Positions 44,075 to 52,220 of a stretch of DNA of 64,000 bases are shown one piece after another (position 1 is the stretch's first letter; every line of letters begins with the position of its first letter). The notes below the pieces were generated by a model that was not told the origin of the DNA, did no database searches, and was given only the letters and a program-made list of their open reading frames with translations. Source of the stretch: Gammaproteobacteria bacterium (GTDB lineage: Bacteria > Pseudomonadota > Gammaproteobacteria > Steroidobacterales > Woeseiaceae); contig JAADHU010000029.1 of assembly GCA_013151645.1 (NCBI GenBank), positions 1-64,000 on the forward strand, in the 5' to 3' direction. The translations under genes were made by a program, and so were the position numbers.

Positions 44075-44599
44075 GTGCTTTGCGTGAAAACACAGGACCA
44101 ACGACTGAGAGAAACGATCGACCGCTTTAGCCGCGCCACGGGTCACACCGTTGCGTGGCTTACCCTTTTTATGGTCGTGGCCACTTTTGTGATCGTCGTC
44201 TTTCGCTATGTTTTCGATCTGGGATTCATCTGGCTGCAAGAACTACTTGTCTGGATGCACGGTGTTGTATTTATGCTTGGAGCGGCCTACACACTGCAAC
44301 AGGAACAACATGTTCGAGTCGATATTTTCTACCGTACGATGAGTGCCAGGAAACAGGCCTGGGTCAATCTTTTAGGTGTCGTTTTCTTTGTTTTTCCCCT
44401 TTGCCTGTTCTTCTTCATCGAATCATGGGATTACGCCCGCGCCGCATGGTCGTTCAACGAGGTTTCTCGCGATGCCGGGGGGCTTCCCTATCCGGCGATC
44501 CCGTTGCTCAAATCGATACTGCTCGTCATGCCGATTGCGGTCGCGCTGCAAGGCCTGTCACTCCTGCTCACATCGCTGCAAAACATGAGGGCACGTTAG
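44075..44599 (+). CDS. dctQ: TRAP transporter small permease (DctQ family)
   Basis: Small membrane subunit of a tripartite ATP-independent periplasmic transporter. It is 174 residues with four membrane helices. The sequence FRYVFDLGFIWLQELLVWMHG is typical of DctQ. GTG 44075 is used; GTG 44084 is an equally plausible start, and neither has a clear ribosome-binding site. The large permease gene begins 3 bases after it. Confidence 0.9.
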   Translation: MLCVKTQDQRLRETIDRFSRATGHTVAWLTLFMVVATFVIVVFRYVFDLGFIWLQELLVWMHGVVFMLGAAYTLQQEQHVRVDIFYRTMSARKQAWVNLLGVVFFVFPLCLFFFIESWDYARAAWSFNEVSRDAGGLPYPAIPLLKSILLVMPIAVALQGLSLLLTSLQNMRAR

Positions 44600-44602
44600 G
44601 TC

Positions 44603-45976
44603 GTGGAGTGGGTTGCCCTGCTGTTGTTTCTTGCCGTCATCGGTCTGCTGCTCGCCGGTTTCCCGGTCGCGTTTTCGCTTGGCGGTACAGCGCTTATTTT
44701 CGCCTTTGGCGGCATACTCGGTGGCGGCTTCGAGGCGGCCTTCCTGACTGCTCTGCCAAGCCGAATTTTCGGCCTGATGACCAACGAGACACTGGTTGCT
44801 GTACCGCTGTTCGTATTCATGGGCATCACACTGGAACGAGCCAGAATTGCGGAGGAGTTGCTCGAAACGCTAAGCGCGATGTTCGGATCGTTACGTGGCG
44901 GACTCGGTATTTCGGTAACACTCGTCGGCATGCTGTTGGCGGCCAGCACCGGCATCGTCGGTGCCACGGTGGTCACCATGGGTCTGTTGTCCCTGCCAAC
45001 GATGCTAAAGCGCGGCTACTCTGCCGAAATCTCGACCGGCATTATCTGCGCGTCGGGTACGCTCGGCCAGATCATCCCACCGTCTATTATCCTGGTCATG
45101 CTGGGAGACGTAATGTCCTCCGCCTATCAGCGGTCGCAACTTGCACAAGGTAGTTTTTCGCCCGACACCGTATCGGTCGGAGATCTTTTTGCCGGTGCGG
45201 TGATCCCGGGCCTGTTGCTGGTGCTGTTGTATATCGCTTACCTGATCGTGGTTGCCGTTGTAAAGCCGAGTGCGATGCCGGCGCATAAGAGGCCGGATGA
45301 TGAGCCGATATCGCTGCTCAGGGTGCTGCGCGCGTTGTTGCCGCCGCTGTTACTGATCTTCGCTGTGCTGGGCTCGATTCTCGGTGGTTTCGCGACACCG
45401 ACTGAGGCGGCCGGAGTTGGTGCTGGCGGAGCATTGTTTATCGCGTTGTTGCGGCGGCAATTGTCACGGCAACGATTGCAGGAAATCATGCGCGGTACGT
45501 TGCGCGTTAGTAGCATGGTGTTTCTGATCCTGATCGGTGCATCCGTTTTTTCACTGGTCTTTCGCGGCTACGGCGGGGATGACGGCGTCCATGCCGTGCT
45601 CGGCGCGCTGCCGGGTGGTGTTTTTACCGCCGTGTTCGTCGTAATGGTGGTGATGTTTCTGCTCGGCTTCGTCCTCGACTTTATTGAAATCACGTTCGTC
45701 GTGGTGCCGATCGTAGCCCCGGTGTTGCTCGGCATGGGGCTTGATCCGGTCTGGCTGGGCATTATGATCGCGATCAACCTGCAGACATCGTTTCTCACGC
45801 CACCCTTTGGGTTCGCGCTTTTCTATTTGCGAGGTGTGGCGCCCTCGTCCGTTACCACGCAGCAGATTTATCGTGGCGTTATGCCGTTTGTCGGCTTACA
45901 GATCTTGGCGCTGGTCATCCTGGCCGCTTTTCCCGCTATCGTCACCTGGTTGCCGGAGCGGCTGTACGGGCCCTGA
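44603..45976 (+). CDS. dctM: TRAP transporter large permease (DctM family)
   Basis: Main membrane subunit of the TRAP transporter, coupling solute uptake to a sodium gradient. It is 457 residues with about twelve membrane helices and DctM motifs AASTGIVGATVVTMG, ASGTLGQIIPPSI and TPPFGFALFYLRG. It starts at GTG 44603. A solute-binding component, normally next to it, lies 2.7 kb away on the other strand. Confidence 0.95.
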   Translation: MEWVALLLFLAVIGLLLAGFPVAFSLGGTALIFAFGGILGGGFEAAFLTALPSRIFGLMTNETLVAVPLFVFMGITLERARIAEELLETLSAMFGSLRGGLGISVTLVGMLLAASTGIVGATVVTMGLLSLPTMLKRGYSAEISTGIICASGTLGQIIPPSIILVMLGDVMSSAYQRSQLAQGSFSPDTVSVGDLFAGAVIPGLLLVLLYIAYLIVVAVVKPSAMPAHKRPDDEPISLLRVLRALLPPLLLIFAVLGSILGGFATPTEAAGVGAGGALFIALLRRQLSRQRLQEIMRGTLRVSSMVFLILIGASVFSLVFRGYGGDDGVHAVLGALPGGVFTAVFVVMVVMFLLGFVLDFIEITFVVVPIVAPVLLGMGLDPVWLGIMIAINLQTSFLTPPFGFALFYLRGVAPSSVTTQQIYRGVMPFVGLQILALVILAAFPAIVTWLPERLYGP

Positions 45977-46008
45977 CAGAGTGTTCCGAGCGCAAGAAAT
46001 CGAACTCA

Positions 46009-46647
46009 CTATGGCGAACGGGTTTCGTCAGGCTTTGCGTCTAAATGGCCGGTACGTTCGCGCACGAACGCCAGCCAGCGGTCGTCTTGCCGGGTTATTA
46101 ACTCGTATGCCTTGACGTGGAATGGGCCCAGGAATACCAGGTACGTTTGCCCGGCATCGAAATTGATTACGATCTTGCAGTCATCGTCGTAGCCGACCCG
46201 GCCGGATGTATTGTCGCTCCAGAACTCGTCCTCGCTGTGCGCCGCGAAATCGTTTTGTGCGTTTTGAAAGCGCCAACGGTGGTTGGGCAAATAGAGTTGC
46301 TGATCACCCGTGCCTTTGAGATTTTCAATCACCGTCAAGCTCGCGACACGTATGTCGGTCACGGCCCGGTCGCCGGACGGTCGCGCCGTTTCGGTAATTT
46401 TTTTCAGTTCCCGGGCCCGATCCAGGAGCGGCTGCTTTTCAGTCTCCGCACGCCGAATTTCGCGGCCGACAGCATCGGCCCTCACCAGCACGATTCTGCT
46501 GGTTCGCTCGATGAGCCGCTCTATCGATACCGTCGCGGCTTCGGGCGGCGCATTGCAAGCGGCGCTCGCCGAAGCGGAAAATGCGCCGATTAACAACGCG
46601 AGTGCACACACAGCGATCGATTGACTTGCTTTATTTGTGGTATTCAT
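46009..46647 (-). CDS. Secreted NTR-like small protein
   Basis: Unassigned exported protein of 212 residues. The signal peptide (to about ASASA) is followed by CNAPPEAATVSIERLIERTSR. The pattern RIVLVRADAV ... VIENLKG ... CKIVINFDAGQTYLVFLG resembles the OB-like NTR/TIMP-related folds seen in bacterial secreted proteins; this is fold-level similarity by eye only. It is divergent from a secreted metzincin protease, so an inhibitor or accessory role is conceivable but unproven. Confidence 0.55.
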   Translation of the reverse strand: MNTTNKASQSIAVCALALLIGAFSASASAACNAPPEAATVSIERLIERTSRIVLVRADAVGREIRRAETEKQPLLDRARELKKITETARPSGDRAVTDIRVASLTVIENLKGTGDQQLYLPNHRWRFQNAQNDFAAHSEDEFWSDNTSGRVGYDDDCKIVINFDAGQTYLVFLGPFHVKAYELITRQDDRWLAFVRERTGHLDAKPDETRSP

Positions 46648-46793
46648 TGTTCACTCGTACAAATTACGCTAAGCGTTTGAATTACGTTTAGAAACCGTGG
46701 TGAAGCGTTCTGCTGCAGCGACCACGCCAGGAATATATCAGTAGGTTACACAAGCCGAGCCGGCATTTAACCTTTCCATTATCATGGTTTCAC

Positions 46794-46816
46794 TTGTGAC
46801 CATATGCAGTTCACAA
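46794..46816. promoter_or_regulatory. Inverted repeat upstream of the metzincin gene
   Basis: TTGTGA (46794-46799) and TCACAA (46811-46816) are separated by 11 bases, about 25 bases before the metzincin start. The halves resemble CRP half-sites, but the spacer is 11 rather than 6, so it is not a CRP site. It may be an operator for another dimeric regulator. Confidence 0.25.
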
Positions 46817-46840
46817 TACCATTTCAATAACAAGGAGCAT

Positions 46841-48580
46841 ATGTCCTCCCAATTAACAAAAACAACAATACATCGCGACAGAATAAGACTTCTCGTTCCT
46901 AAGCCATCAAACACCGAAAGGGGAAAACCAGTGATATTGATAAAGAACCGTGCATTTCAGTTCGCCGCCAGTCTGGGCATCGCCAGCCTGTTAGCGCCCT
47001 GGGCAGGTATCGCCTTTGCAGCCGATTCGCCCGTCCAGACACTTAACAGCTACCGCATCGAGACGGAAGATTGCCCAGGGTGCGGCATTCCGTTAATCGA
47101 GTCGGAACAGGATGCCGCCGCGTACCTGAACTACATACGCGGTACCGTTGCAGACGGTTATGGCAGCGCCGCTGGCTTTGGCGGTAGCGACAATGTTCGT
47201 CATCACGACAAGGACGACGATGAGCAAATCGTATTTATCGATTTCGATGCAGGTGGCCAGCCGACCTTTCCGGTCTGTTTCTCCGTTGCACCGGGTCAGT
47301 TCGTCCTGTTCGGTCAGTTTCTCGACCACGTCTACACGGCAGAAGAGCGGGCCAGTATTGCAGCCCGAATTGCACAGGATTATTCTGAATTTGACTATGA
47401 ATTTGTGACGACACGCCCGACAAGCGGATCGTTTACGACGCTGTCGGTCGGTGCCAACGATGCACCCCTCGATTGCTCGCAAGGCAGCAACATCACAGTG
47501 ACGCCAACCGGCGGTGTCAGCATTTTATTTGGATCAGCCGAAAAAATCGATTTCCGTAACCAGGACAAAAACGACAACGCGTTTGCCGATGCGAGTTTCT
47601 GGGAGTTTCTGATTCAGCTGGACGCGAGCGGAGCGACCTTCGAAGCGTTTTCGGGTCTCACGATCGCGGATTTCGGTAGTGCCACCGCCGCCGTATCACA
47701 AGCCGTCGTTAACCAGACGTCCAATACCGGCGCACACGAAGTCGGCCACCTGCAGGGTCTGCGCCATCAAAATTCATTCGGTGCACCGGGTGACGGACTG
47801 CCGTCCACCGGCCGGATTTCACCCTTCGATTTCGTACCGGTTTTCCCCGGCCCGTCGAATGCCAGCGAGACGGTATTGCACACGATGGCTTCCGGCGCCA
47901 GCGTTGGTTTGTCGCTGTCAGGCAGCACGATCACTGACCGCTTCTTCTCGGAGCGCTCGGCGACCAGACTCGCAATTGCCGAGGAAGGCAAAAGCAAGAG
48001 TGAGGCCTCGATTCGACGCAAGGGTCGCGACAAGATCAAGCTCAAGGATCTTGATGTGCCGAATACGATCGTTATTGGCCAGAACGCGAATGCCGAGCTC
48101 GAAGTGGAAGCGCTGATCGTTAAAGGCGAGATATCGGTGCCCTTTGAAGTCGACACCTACCGCTTCAAAGCGAAAGCCGGAGACTTCCTGAATGTTGAGC
48201 TGATTTCCGTGGTCGGTGAGGGTTTCACGTTCGAGGAAGGTATTGTCGGCAAGCTAACCCTCAGCTACGTCGAGAGTGACGGCAGCCTGACGCAGATAGC
48301 CTCGAACTCTCAGAGCTTCGAATCCATTTTTGATGCCGAAATCTTCGACGCCGTGGCGCCGTACAAGGGCACTTACGTCATCGAAGTGTCCGCACCGGAC
48401 GAGTTCTTTTTCGCCGATTTCGATGGCGACGGTGTACTCGACCCGTTCCCGCTCACGGCCGCAGGTGGCGGCGATCTTTTGAGCGGCCGATACTCGTTGC
48501 AGATCTATCGGTGCAACAAGGATCTCGACGATGAAGATGGTAAGGACCACAGTGACGACCACAGTGACAGTGACGACTAA
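46841..48580 (+). CDS. Secreted metzincin-type zinc metalloprotease
   Basis: An exported protein of 579 residues. The metzincin zinc motif HEVGHLQGLRH (HExxHxxGxxH) begins at about residue 299, and a Met-turn candidate (VLHTMASG) lies about 45 residues on. A C-terminal PPC-like beta domain (VDTYRFKAKAGDFLNVELIS) follows, then DFDGDGVLDPF, a calcium-binding-like DxDxDG loop, and an Asp-rich tail (DDEDGKDHSDDHSDSDD). ATG 46841 has an excellent AAGGAG, but the hydrophobic signal (ASLGIASLLAPWAGIAFA) begins about 40 residues later. GTG 46931, with GGGG upstream, would give a normal signal peptide, so the true start is uncertain. Confidence 0.75.
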   Translation: MSSQLTKTTIHRDRIRLLVPKPSNTERGKPVILIKNRAFQFAASLGIASLLAPWAGIAFAADSPVQTLNSYRIETEDCPGCGIPLIESEQDAAAYLNYIRGTVADGYGSAAGFGGSDNVRHHDKDDDEQIVFIDFDAGGQPTFPVCFSVAPGQFVLFGQFLDHVYTAEERASIAARIAQDYSEFDYEFVTTRPTSGSFTTLSVGANDAPLDCSQGSNITVTPTGGVSILFGSAEKIDFRNQDKNDNAFADASFWEFLIQLDASGATFEAFSGLTIADFGSATAAVSQAVVNQTSNTGAHEVGHLQGLRHQNSFGAPGDGLPSTGRISPFDFVPVFPGPSNASETVLHTMASGASVGLSLSGSTITDRFFSERSATRLAIAEEGKSKSEASIRRKGRDKIKLKDLDVPNTIVIGQNANAELEVEALIVKGEISVPFEVDTYRFKAKAGDFLNVELISVVGEGFTFEEGIVGKLTLSYVESDGSLTQIASNSQSFESIFDAEIFDAVAPYKGTYVIEVSAPDEFFFADFDGDGVLDPFPLTAAGGGDLLSGRYSLQIYRCNKDLDDEDGKDHSDDHSDSDD

Positions 48581-48601
48581 AGTCCGACGCTGAATCACAA
48601 G

Positions 48602-48631
48602 AGAGCCCCGTGAAAGCGGGGCTCTTTTTTT
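48602..48631 (+). terminator. Intrinsic terminator after the metzincin gene
   Basis: A 9-bp perfect stem (AGAGCCCCG / CGGGGCTCT) with a 6-base loop is followed by T's. It ends transcription of the metzincin gene before the convergent dctP. Confidence 0.9.
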
Positions 48632-48674
48632 GGCTGCGATTCGAGATCCGGATGTAAGATGAGCAATTCGCGAA

Positions 48675-49775
48675 TCAAACCCCGTTCACCCGCATATTCA
48701 GATACGCCAGTTCACTGACTTTCTGGTAGGCGGACGATTTTTTCATGAAGTCGAATACCGATTTTTCGATTCGCGCCGACCACTCGTCCTTTTCCGACAA
48801 CTCTTCGATCGCCGCGGTGGCGTGGCGACGCAGTTCGTTGAACACATCCTGGGGCAGTTCTCTCAGCTCAACATTCGGATCTTTCTGCAGCTGGTCGAGG
48901 GCCATGGCATTACCCCACATATACTCGGACAGGATGTCCATATTGATAGCCTGGCAGGTATTCCGAATGATTTCCTGCAGGTCATCCGGCAACGTGTTCC
49001 AGGCCTCTTTGTTGACAATGCATTCAATGTTCGGCCCCGGTTCGTGAAAACCCGGGTAGTAGTAATAGTTGGCTGCTTTGTGCAGACCCAGGGCAATGTC
49101 ATTGTACGGTCCCACCCATTCAGCCGCATCGACGGCACCCGTCTGCAATGAGGTGAATATCTCCGACGCAGGGACGGTTACCTGCGTCGCACCGGCACGT
49201 TGCATGACCTCACCACCCATGCCCGGAATACGCATCTTGAGGCCCGCAATGTCCTCGATTGAAAGGATCTCCTTGTTAAACCAGCCGAGCATTTGCACGC
49301 CGGTATTGCCCGCCGGAAAAGGCACTAATCCGAAGGGCGAGTAGAGTTCCTGCCACAGTTCGATGCCGCCGCCGTAATATAGCCAGGCATTCATCTCATT
49401 CGCATTGAGACCAAAGGGCACCGCTGTAAAATACTGGGCCGCCGCCACCTTTCCCCGGTGGTAGTAAGCCGAGTCGTGACCCATCTGTGCGGTGCCGTTA
49501 CGCACTGCATCAAATACCTCCAGCGCCGGTACCAGCTCACCGCCAGCGAATACCTTGATTTTGAGCCGCCCTCCGGTCGCTGCTTCGAGGCGCGTTGCGA
49601 GATTTTCGGCACCAACCCCAAGCCCCGGCAACCCGGGAGGCCACGCCGTAACCATGTTCCACGCAAAGGTTTCCACGGATGTTTTGCCGGTGGACGCTGC
49701 AGTGTCATCATCTGCCGCACAGGCCGACACGCCGGCAGCCAGTGCCAGTCCGCTTACAAAATCACGTCTTTTCAT
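48675..49775 (-). CDS. dctP: TRAP transporter solute-binding protein (DctP family), Tat-type lipoprotein
   Basis: Periplasmic solute receptor. The 366-residue protein has a twin-arginine-like signal (KRRDFVSGLALAAG) that also carries a lipobox (VSAC, Cys about residue 19), so it is probably a Tat-exported lipoprotein. The body resembles TakP/DctP folds (GAENLATRLEAATGGRLKIKVFAGGELVPALEVFDAV; the conserved Arg region GLKMRIPGMGG). Resemblance to TakP suggests an oxo- or carboxylic acid ligand (inference). dctQM are 2.7 kb upstream on the other strand, separated by the metzincin and NTR-like genes. Confidence 0.88.
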   Translation of the reverse strand: MKRRDFVSGLALAAGVSACAADDDTAASTGKTSVETFAWNMVTAWPPGLPGLGVGAENLATRLEAATGGRLKIKVFAGGELVPALEVFDAVRNGTAQMGHDSAYYHRGKVAAAQYFTAVPFGLNANEMNAWLYYGGGIELWQELYSPFGLVPFPAGNTGVQMLGWFNKEILSIEDIAGLKMRIPGMGGEVMQRAGATQVTVPASEIFTSLQTGAVDAAEWVGPYNDIALGLHKAANYYYYPGFHEPGPNIECIVNKEAWNTLPDDLQEIIRNTCQAINMDILSEYMWGNAMALDQLQKDPNVELRELPQDVFNELRRHATAAIEELSEKDEWSARIEKSVFDFMKKSSAYQKVSELAYLNMRVNGV

Positions 49776-49899
49776 CGTTTCTCTCTGCCCGTTAACGATC
49801 CCGAAGAGCGCAGTTTAGCCATTTTTTCGGCCGCCTGACCATTCTGCGTCCGGGCCCGGTATTGGTTATGCTTACGGCCTCACTAAGGGGGACAGACAC

Positions 49900-50643
49900 G
49901 TGGCGATCGCCGCCTGGAAACGCATCGAAAAACGCCCTGGCTATCAGCGGCTCAAGACGTCGTTTAAGAGACTCATTGGTAAAGAATTGCGCTTGCCGGT
50001 AGAGCTTCGTGTCCCGACCCTCAAAGAGGGCGGCTGGGTGTTCACGCCGCAAGGCCTCGACCAGGACAGCATTGTCTATTCGTTGGGTGTCGGCGAGGAC
50101 ATTGAGTTCGATCTGGCCGTCATTGACCGATATGACGTTACCCTGCATGCTTTTGATCCGACCCCGTCTTCGATCAATATGCTCGCTGCAGCGGATACGC
50201 CGGGGCGCTTCTTTTTTCACCCATGGGCCGTCAGTGCCACTGATGGAGTGGTGCGTTTTTTTCCTCGCAAGAAAAAGGATGGTGGCAAATCGGCCGTGAT
50301 GTTCACACTGATCGGCGACGACGTGAATCACGAGGGCGCCATCGAGGTGCCCGCGTATAGCCTCGCGTCGATAAGCCGCCGTCTCGGCCATGTTCGAATC
50401 GACCTCCTCAAGATGGATATCGAAGGAGCGGAATATGCGGTGCTGGAAGGGCTGCTGATTGCGCCCATCAAACCGGCCCAGCTTCTGATTGAATTTCATC
50501 ATCGCTTTCCGGGCGTCGGTCTCAAAAAAACCGCCGACATCGTCGCACGTCTGCGCGCGGCGGGTTACCGGATATTTGCCGTCTCGGAAACTGGCCGCGA
50601 AGTGTCGTTCCTGCGAACGGTTCTGCGGACGTCTGCGCGCTAG
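49900..50643 (+). CDS. FkbM-family methyltransferase
   Basis: Predicted SAM-dependent O-methyltransferase of 247 residues. Key parts: IVYSLGVGEDIEFDLAVIDRY (modified motif I), LHAFDPTPSSI with the acidic SAM-binding residue, and the FkbM hallmark RIDLLKMDIEGAEYAVLEGL. It starts at GTG 49900 with AAGGGGGA upstream. The substrate is unknown; many FkbM proteins modify glycans or lipids. It lies between dctP and dtd without an obvious functional link. Confidence 0.85.
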   Translation: MAIAAWKRIEKRPGYQRLKTSFKRLIGKELRLPVELRVPTLKEGGWVFTPQGLDQDSIVYSLGVGEDIEFDLAVIDRYDVTLHAFDPTPSSINMLAAADTPGRFFFHPWAVSATDGVVRFFPRKKKDGGKSAVMFTLIGDDVNHEGAIEVPAYSLASISRRLGHVRIDLLKMDIEGAEYAVLEGLLIAPIKPAQLLIEFHHRFPGVGLKKTADIVARLRAAGYRIFAVSETGREVSFLRTVLRTSAR

Positions 50644-50650
50644 AAAAGCA

Positions 50651-50800
50651 CGCCTGGCGGGGAAAAACCCCGGTCTTGCAACCGGGGCAGTTCCTTCCCT
50701 GGCCGGACAGCCGGCGTAAGCCGCTGTTTTCGCCATCCCTGGCGAAAAAACGTGCGCAATTTCCCGGACCCTGGCCGGCAAGCTGCCACGTCCTGTCCGG
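50651..50800 (+). ncRNA. Candidate structured RNA between FkbM gene and dtd
   Basis: The spacer folds into nested, nearly gap-free helices. P1 is CCGGACAG (50703-50710) with CTGTCCGG (50793-50800). Inside it, P2 is CGGC-GTAA-GCCG (50712-50723), a GNRA tetraloop on the plus strand; P3 is a 9-bp perfect stem TTTTCGCCA/TGGCGAAAA (50727-50748). P4 is ACGTG/CACGT (50750-50754 / 50787-50791) with an inner CCGG/CCGG stem. Upstream, CCCCGGT/ACCGGGG (50668-50687) competes with a GGGG-AAAAA-CCCC hairpin. I do not recognise a known RNA class. It could be a free RNA or the dtd leader; the strand is inferred from the tetraloop. Confidence 0.35.
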
Positions 50801-50897
50801 TTGATAAAGATTGCCACGAACGCTTCTTCCGGGAAGCTGTTGTTATTGGCGGATGGATCAATAAACTCTGCAGGCGATTGAAACACAGGGGAATAGA

Positions 50898-51338
50898 GTG
50901 ATTGGTCTTGTTCAGCGAGTAACGGAGGCGGGCGTTTCGGTCGCTGGGGAGCGTATCGCCACGATAGGTCGCGGACTTCTCGTGCTGATAGCCGTCGAGC
51001 CCGACGACACCGAGGCCGAGATCATCCGTCTGGCCGAACGCATTCTGACCTACCGCGTATTTCCCGATGCCGACGGTCGCATGAACCGAAGTGTTCTTGA
51101 CGAAGGGTACGAGCTTCTTCTGGTGCCGCAATTCACCCTGGCCGCTAACACTCGCAAGGGTACGCGAGCCAGTTTCACCAGGGCCGCACCAGCCGCGATG
51201 GCCCGGGAATACTTCGATCGCCTGCTGGCCACGTGCCGGGAACGGCTCCCCGGTGCTCAATGTGGGGAATTTGCGGCCGATATGCAGGTCAATCTAATTA
51301 ACGACGGTCCGGTTACTTTCTGGCTGCAGACCGCATAG
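50898..51338 (+). CDS. dtd: D-aminoacyl-tRNA deacylase
   Basis: Removes D-amino acids (and glycine mischarged on tRNA-Ala) from tRNA. It is 146 residues, full length. The C-terminal motif NDGPVTFWLQ, which forms the cross-subunit Gly-Pro, is intact. The normally conserved SQFTL motif reads PQFTL here (LLLVPQFTLAANTRKG), an unusual change at the first position. GTG 50898 is the start, with AGGGGAA upstream. Confidence 0.93.
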   Translation: MIGLVQRVTEAGVSVAGERIATIGRGLLVLIAVEPDDTEAEIIRLAERILTYRVFPDADGRMNRSVLDEGYELLLVPQFTLAANTRKGTRASFTRAAPAAMAREYFDRLLATCRERLPGAQCGEFAADMQVNLINDGPVTFWLQTA

Positions 51339-51549
51339 CGCGGATTTTGCGTGTTTTTGCGGTATCATGGCCGCCCGCTCGTCCGGGGCGCTGTCGGGCA
51401 TCGTGTGACGCCTATTCGGTTTTGTCCTGCCAGCAGGCGTATCATGATGATGTTCAGAGCCGCAGCTACGCTGGAGGCATAGGGCCTGCAGGGCAGGCTG
51501 ACGGTTATTTCATGTTTTATGAAGGGGTTCGACCCCGGGAGTTTTAGAG

Positions 51550-51786
51550 ATGTTATCCAACATCGGTCCGGTACAGTTGCTGATCGTTCTTGTCATTGTT
51601 CTCGCTATTTTCGGTACAAAACGCCTGCGCACGCTGGGTTCAGACCTTGGTAGTGCAGTGAAGGGTTTTCGCGGCGCGATGAATGAAGCAGACCAGGAGA
51701 CAACTGAACAGCTTGGCGACCAAACAAAAGACGCCGATTTCAAAAATACGCCGGTAGACGAGCCCAGCAAAGAAAATCACGGCTAG
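51550..51786 (+). CDS. tatA: Sec-independent translocase subunit TatA
   Basis: Forms the size-variable conduit of the twin-arginine pathway. It is 78 residues: one transmembrane helix ([13 protein letters not shown]), then the hinge and amphipathic helix [22 protein letters not shown] and a polar tail. GGGAG lies upstream. It is first of tatABC. The hairpin GGGG-TTCGA-CCCC (51524-51536) abuts its ribosome-binding site. Confidence 0.95.
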   Translation: MLSNIGPVQLLIVLVIVLAIFGTKRLRTLGSDLGSAVKGFRGAMNEADQETTEQLGDQTKDADFKNTPVDEPSKENHG

Positions 51787-51800
51787 CTCGGTAACCCTGC

Positions 51801-52220
51801 ATGTCCGGCATCGGTTTTTGGGAGCTCATTATTCTGGCTCTTATCGGGCTCCTGGTCCTGGGGCCCGAAAGGTTGCCGCGCGTGGCCAATCAACTGGGCG
51901 GCTGGCTGGGACAGGCGCGGCGAATGACGCGGGTTATGAAGCGGCAACTTGAAGACGAACTCGACTTTGAAAAAGACCTTGGACTGAAAAAGGCCATGAC
52001 GCCGAAACAAAGCGTGTCAGAACCGCAATACGTTCACAACGAATCGGTCAACCACGATGACGATTACTCGCCCGCGCACGATGGCGATAGTGTCGGCACG
52101 GGTGTCAACGATGATCCGGTCGATATCGAAAACGCACCGGAATCCTCGGACATCACGGCTTCGACGTCAACGACTGACGATGCAGAAAGCGCCGAAGCCG
52201 ACAAGAAAACGCCCGCGTGA
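51801..52220 (+). CDS. tatB: Sec-independent translocase subunit TatB
   Basis: Part of the TatBC receptor for twin-arginine signals. It is 139 residues. The N-terminus MSGIGFWELIILALIGLLVLGPERLPRVANQLG has the Glu in the membrane helix and the GPERLP hinge typical of TatB. A long charged, disordered tail follows. It overlaps tatC by 4 bases (GTGA). Confidence 0.95.
   Translation: MSGIGFWELIILALIGLLVLGPERLPRVANQLGGWLGQARRMTRVMKRQLEDELDFEKDLGLKKAMTPKQSVSEPQYVHNESVNHDDDYSPAHDGDSVGTGVNDDPVDIENAPESSDITASTSTTDDAESAEADKKTPA

Noticed and set aside
46794-46816. CRP-binding site
   Set aside because: The half-sites fit but the spacer is 11 bases instead of 6, so it is reported only as a generic inverted repeat.
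50727-50748. Intrinsic terminator after the FkbM gene
   Set aside because: The 9-bp stem is strong but the plus strand is followed by A's, not T's; it fits better as one helix of a larger fold.
49792-50886. Long 364-codon open frame on the minus strand
   Set aside because: It lies antisense to the FkbM gene, which has clear methyltransferase motifs and a good ribosome-binding site; the antisense product is Arg/His-rich without recognisable domains.
51524-51536. tRNA T-arm-like sequence GGGGTTCGACCCC
   Set aside because: No acceptor, D or anticodon arms can be built around it; it is just a hairpin next to the tatA ribosome-binding site.
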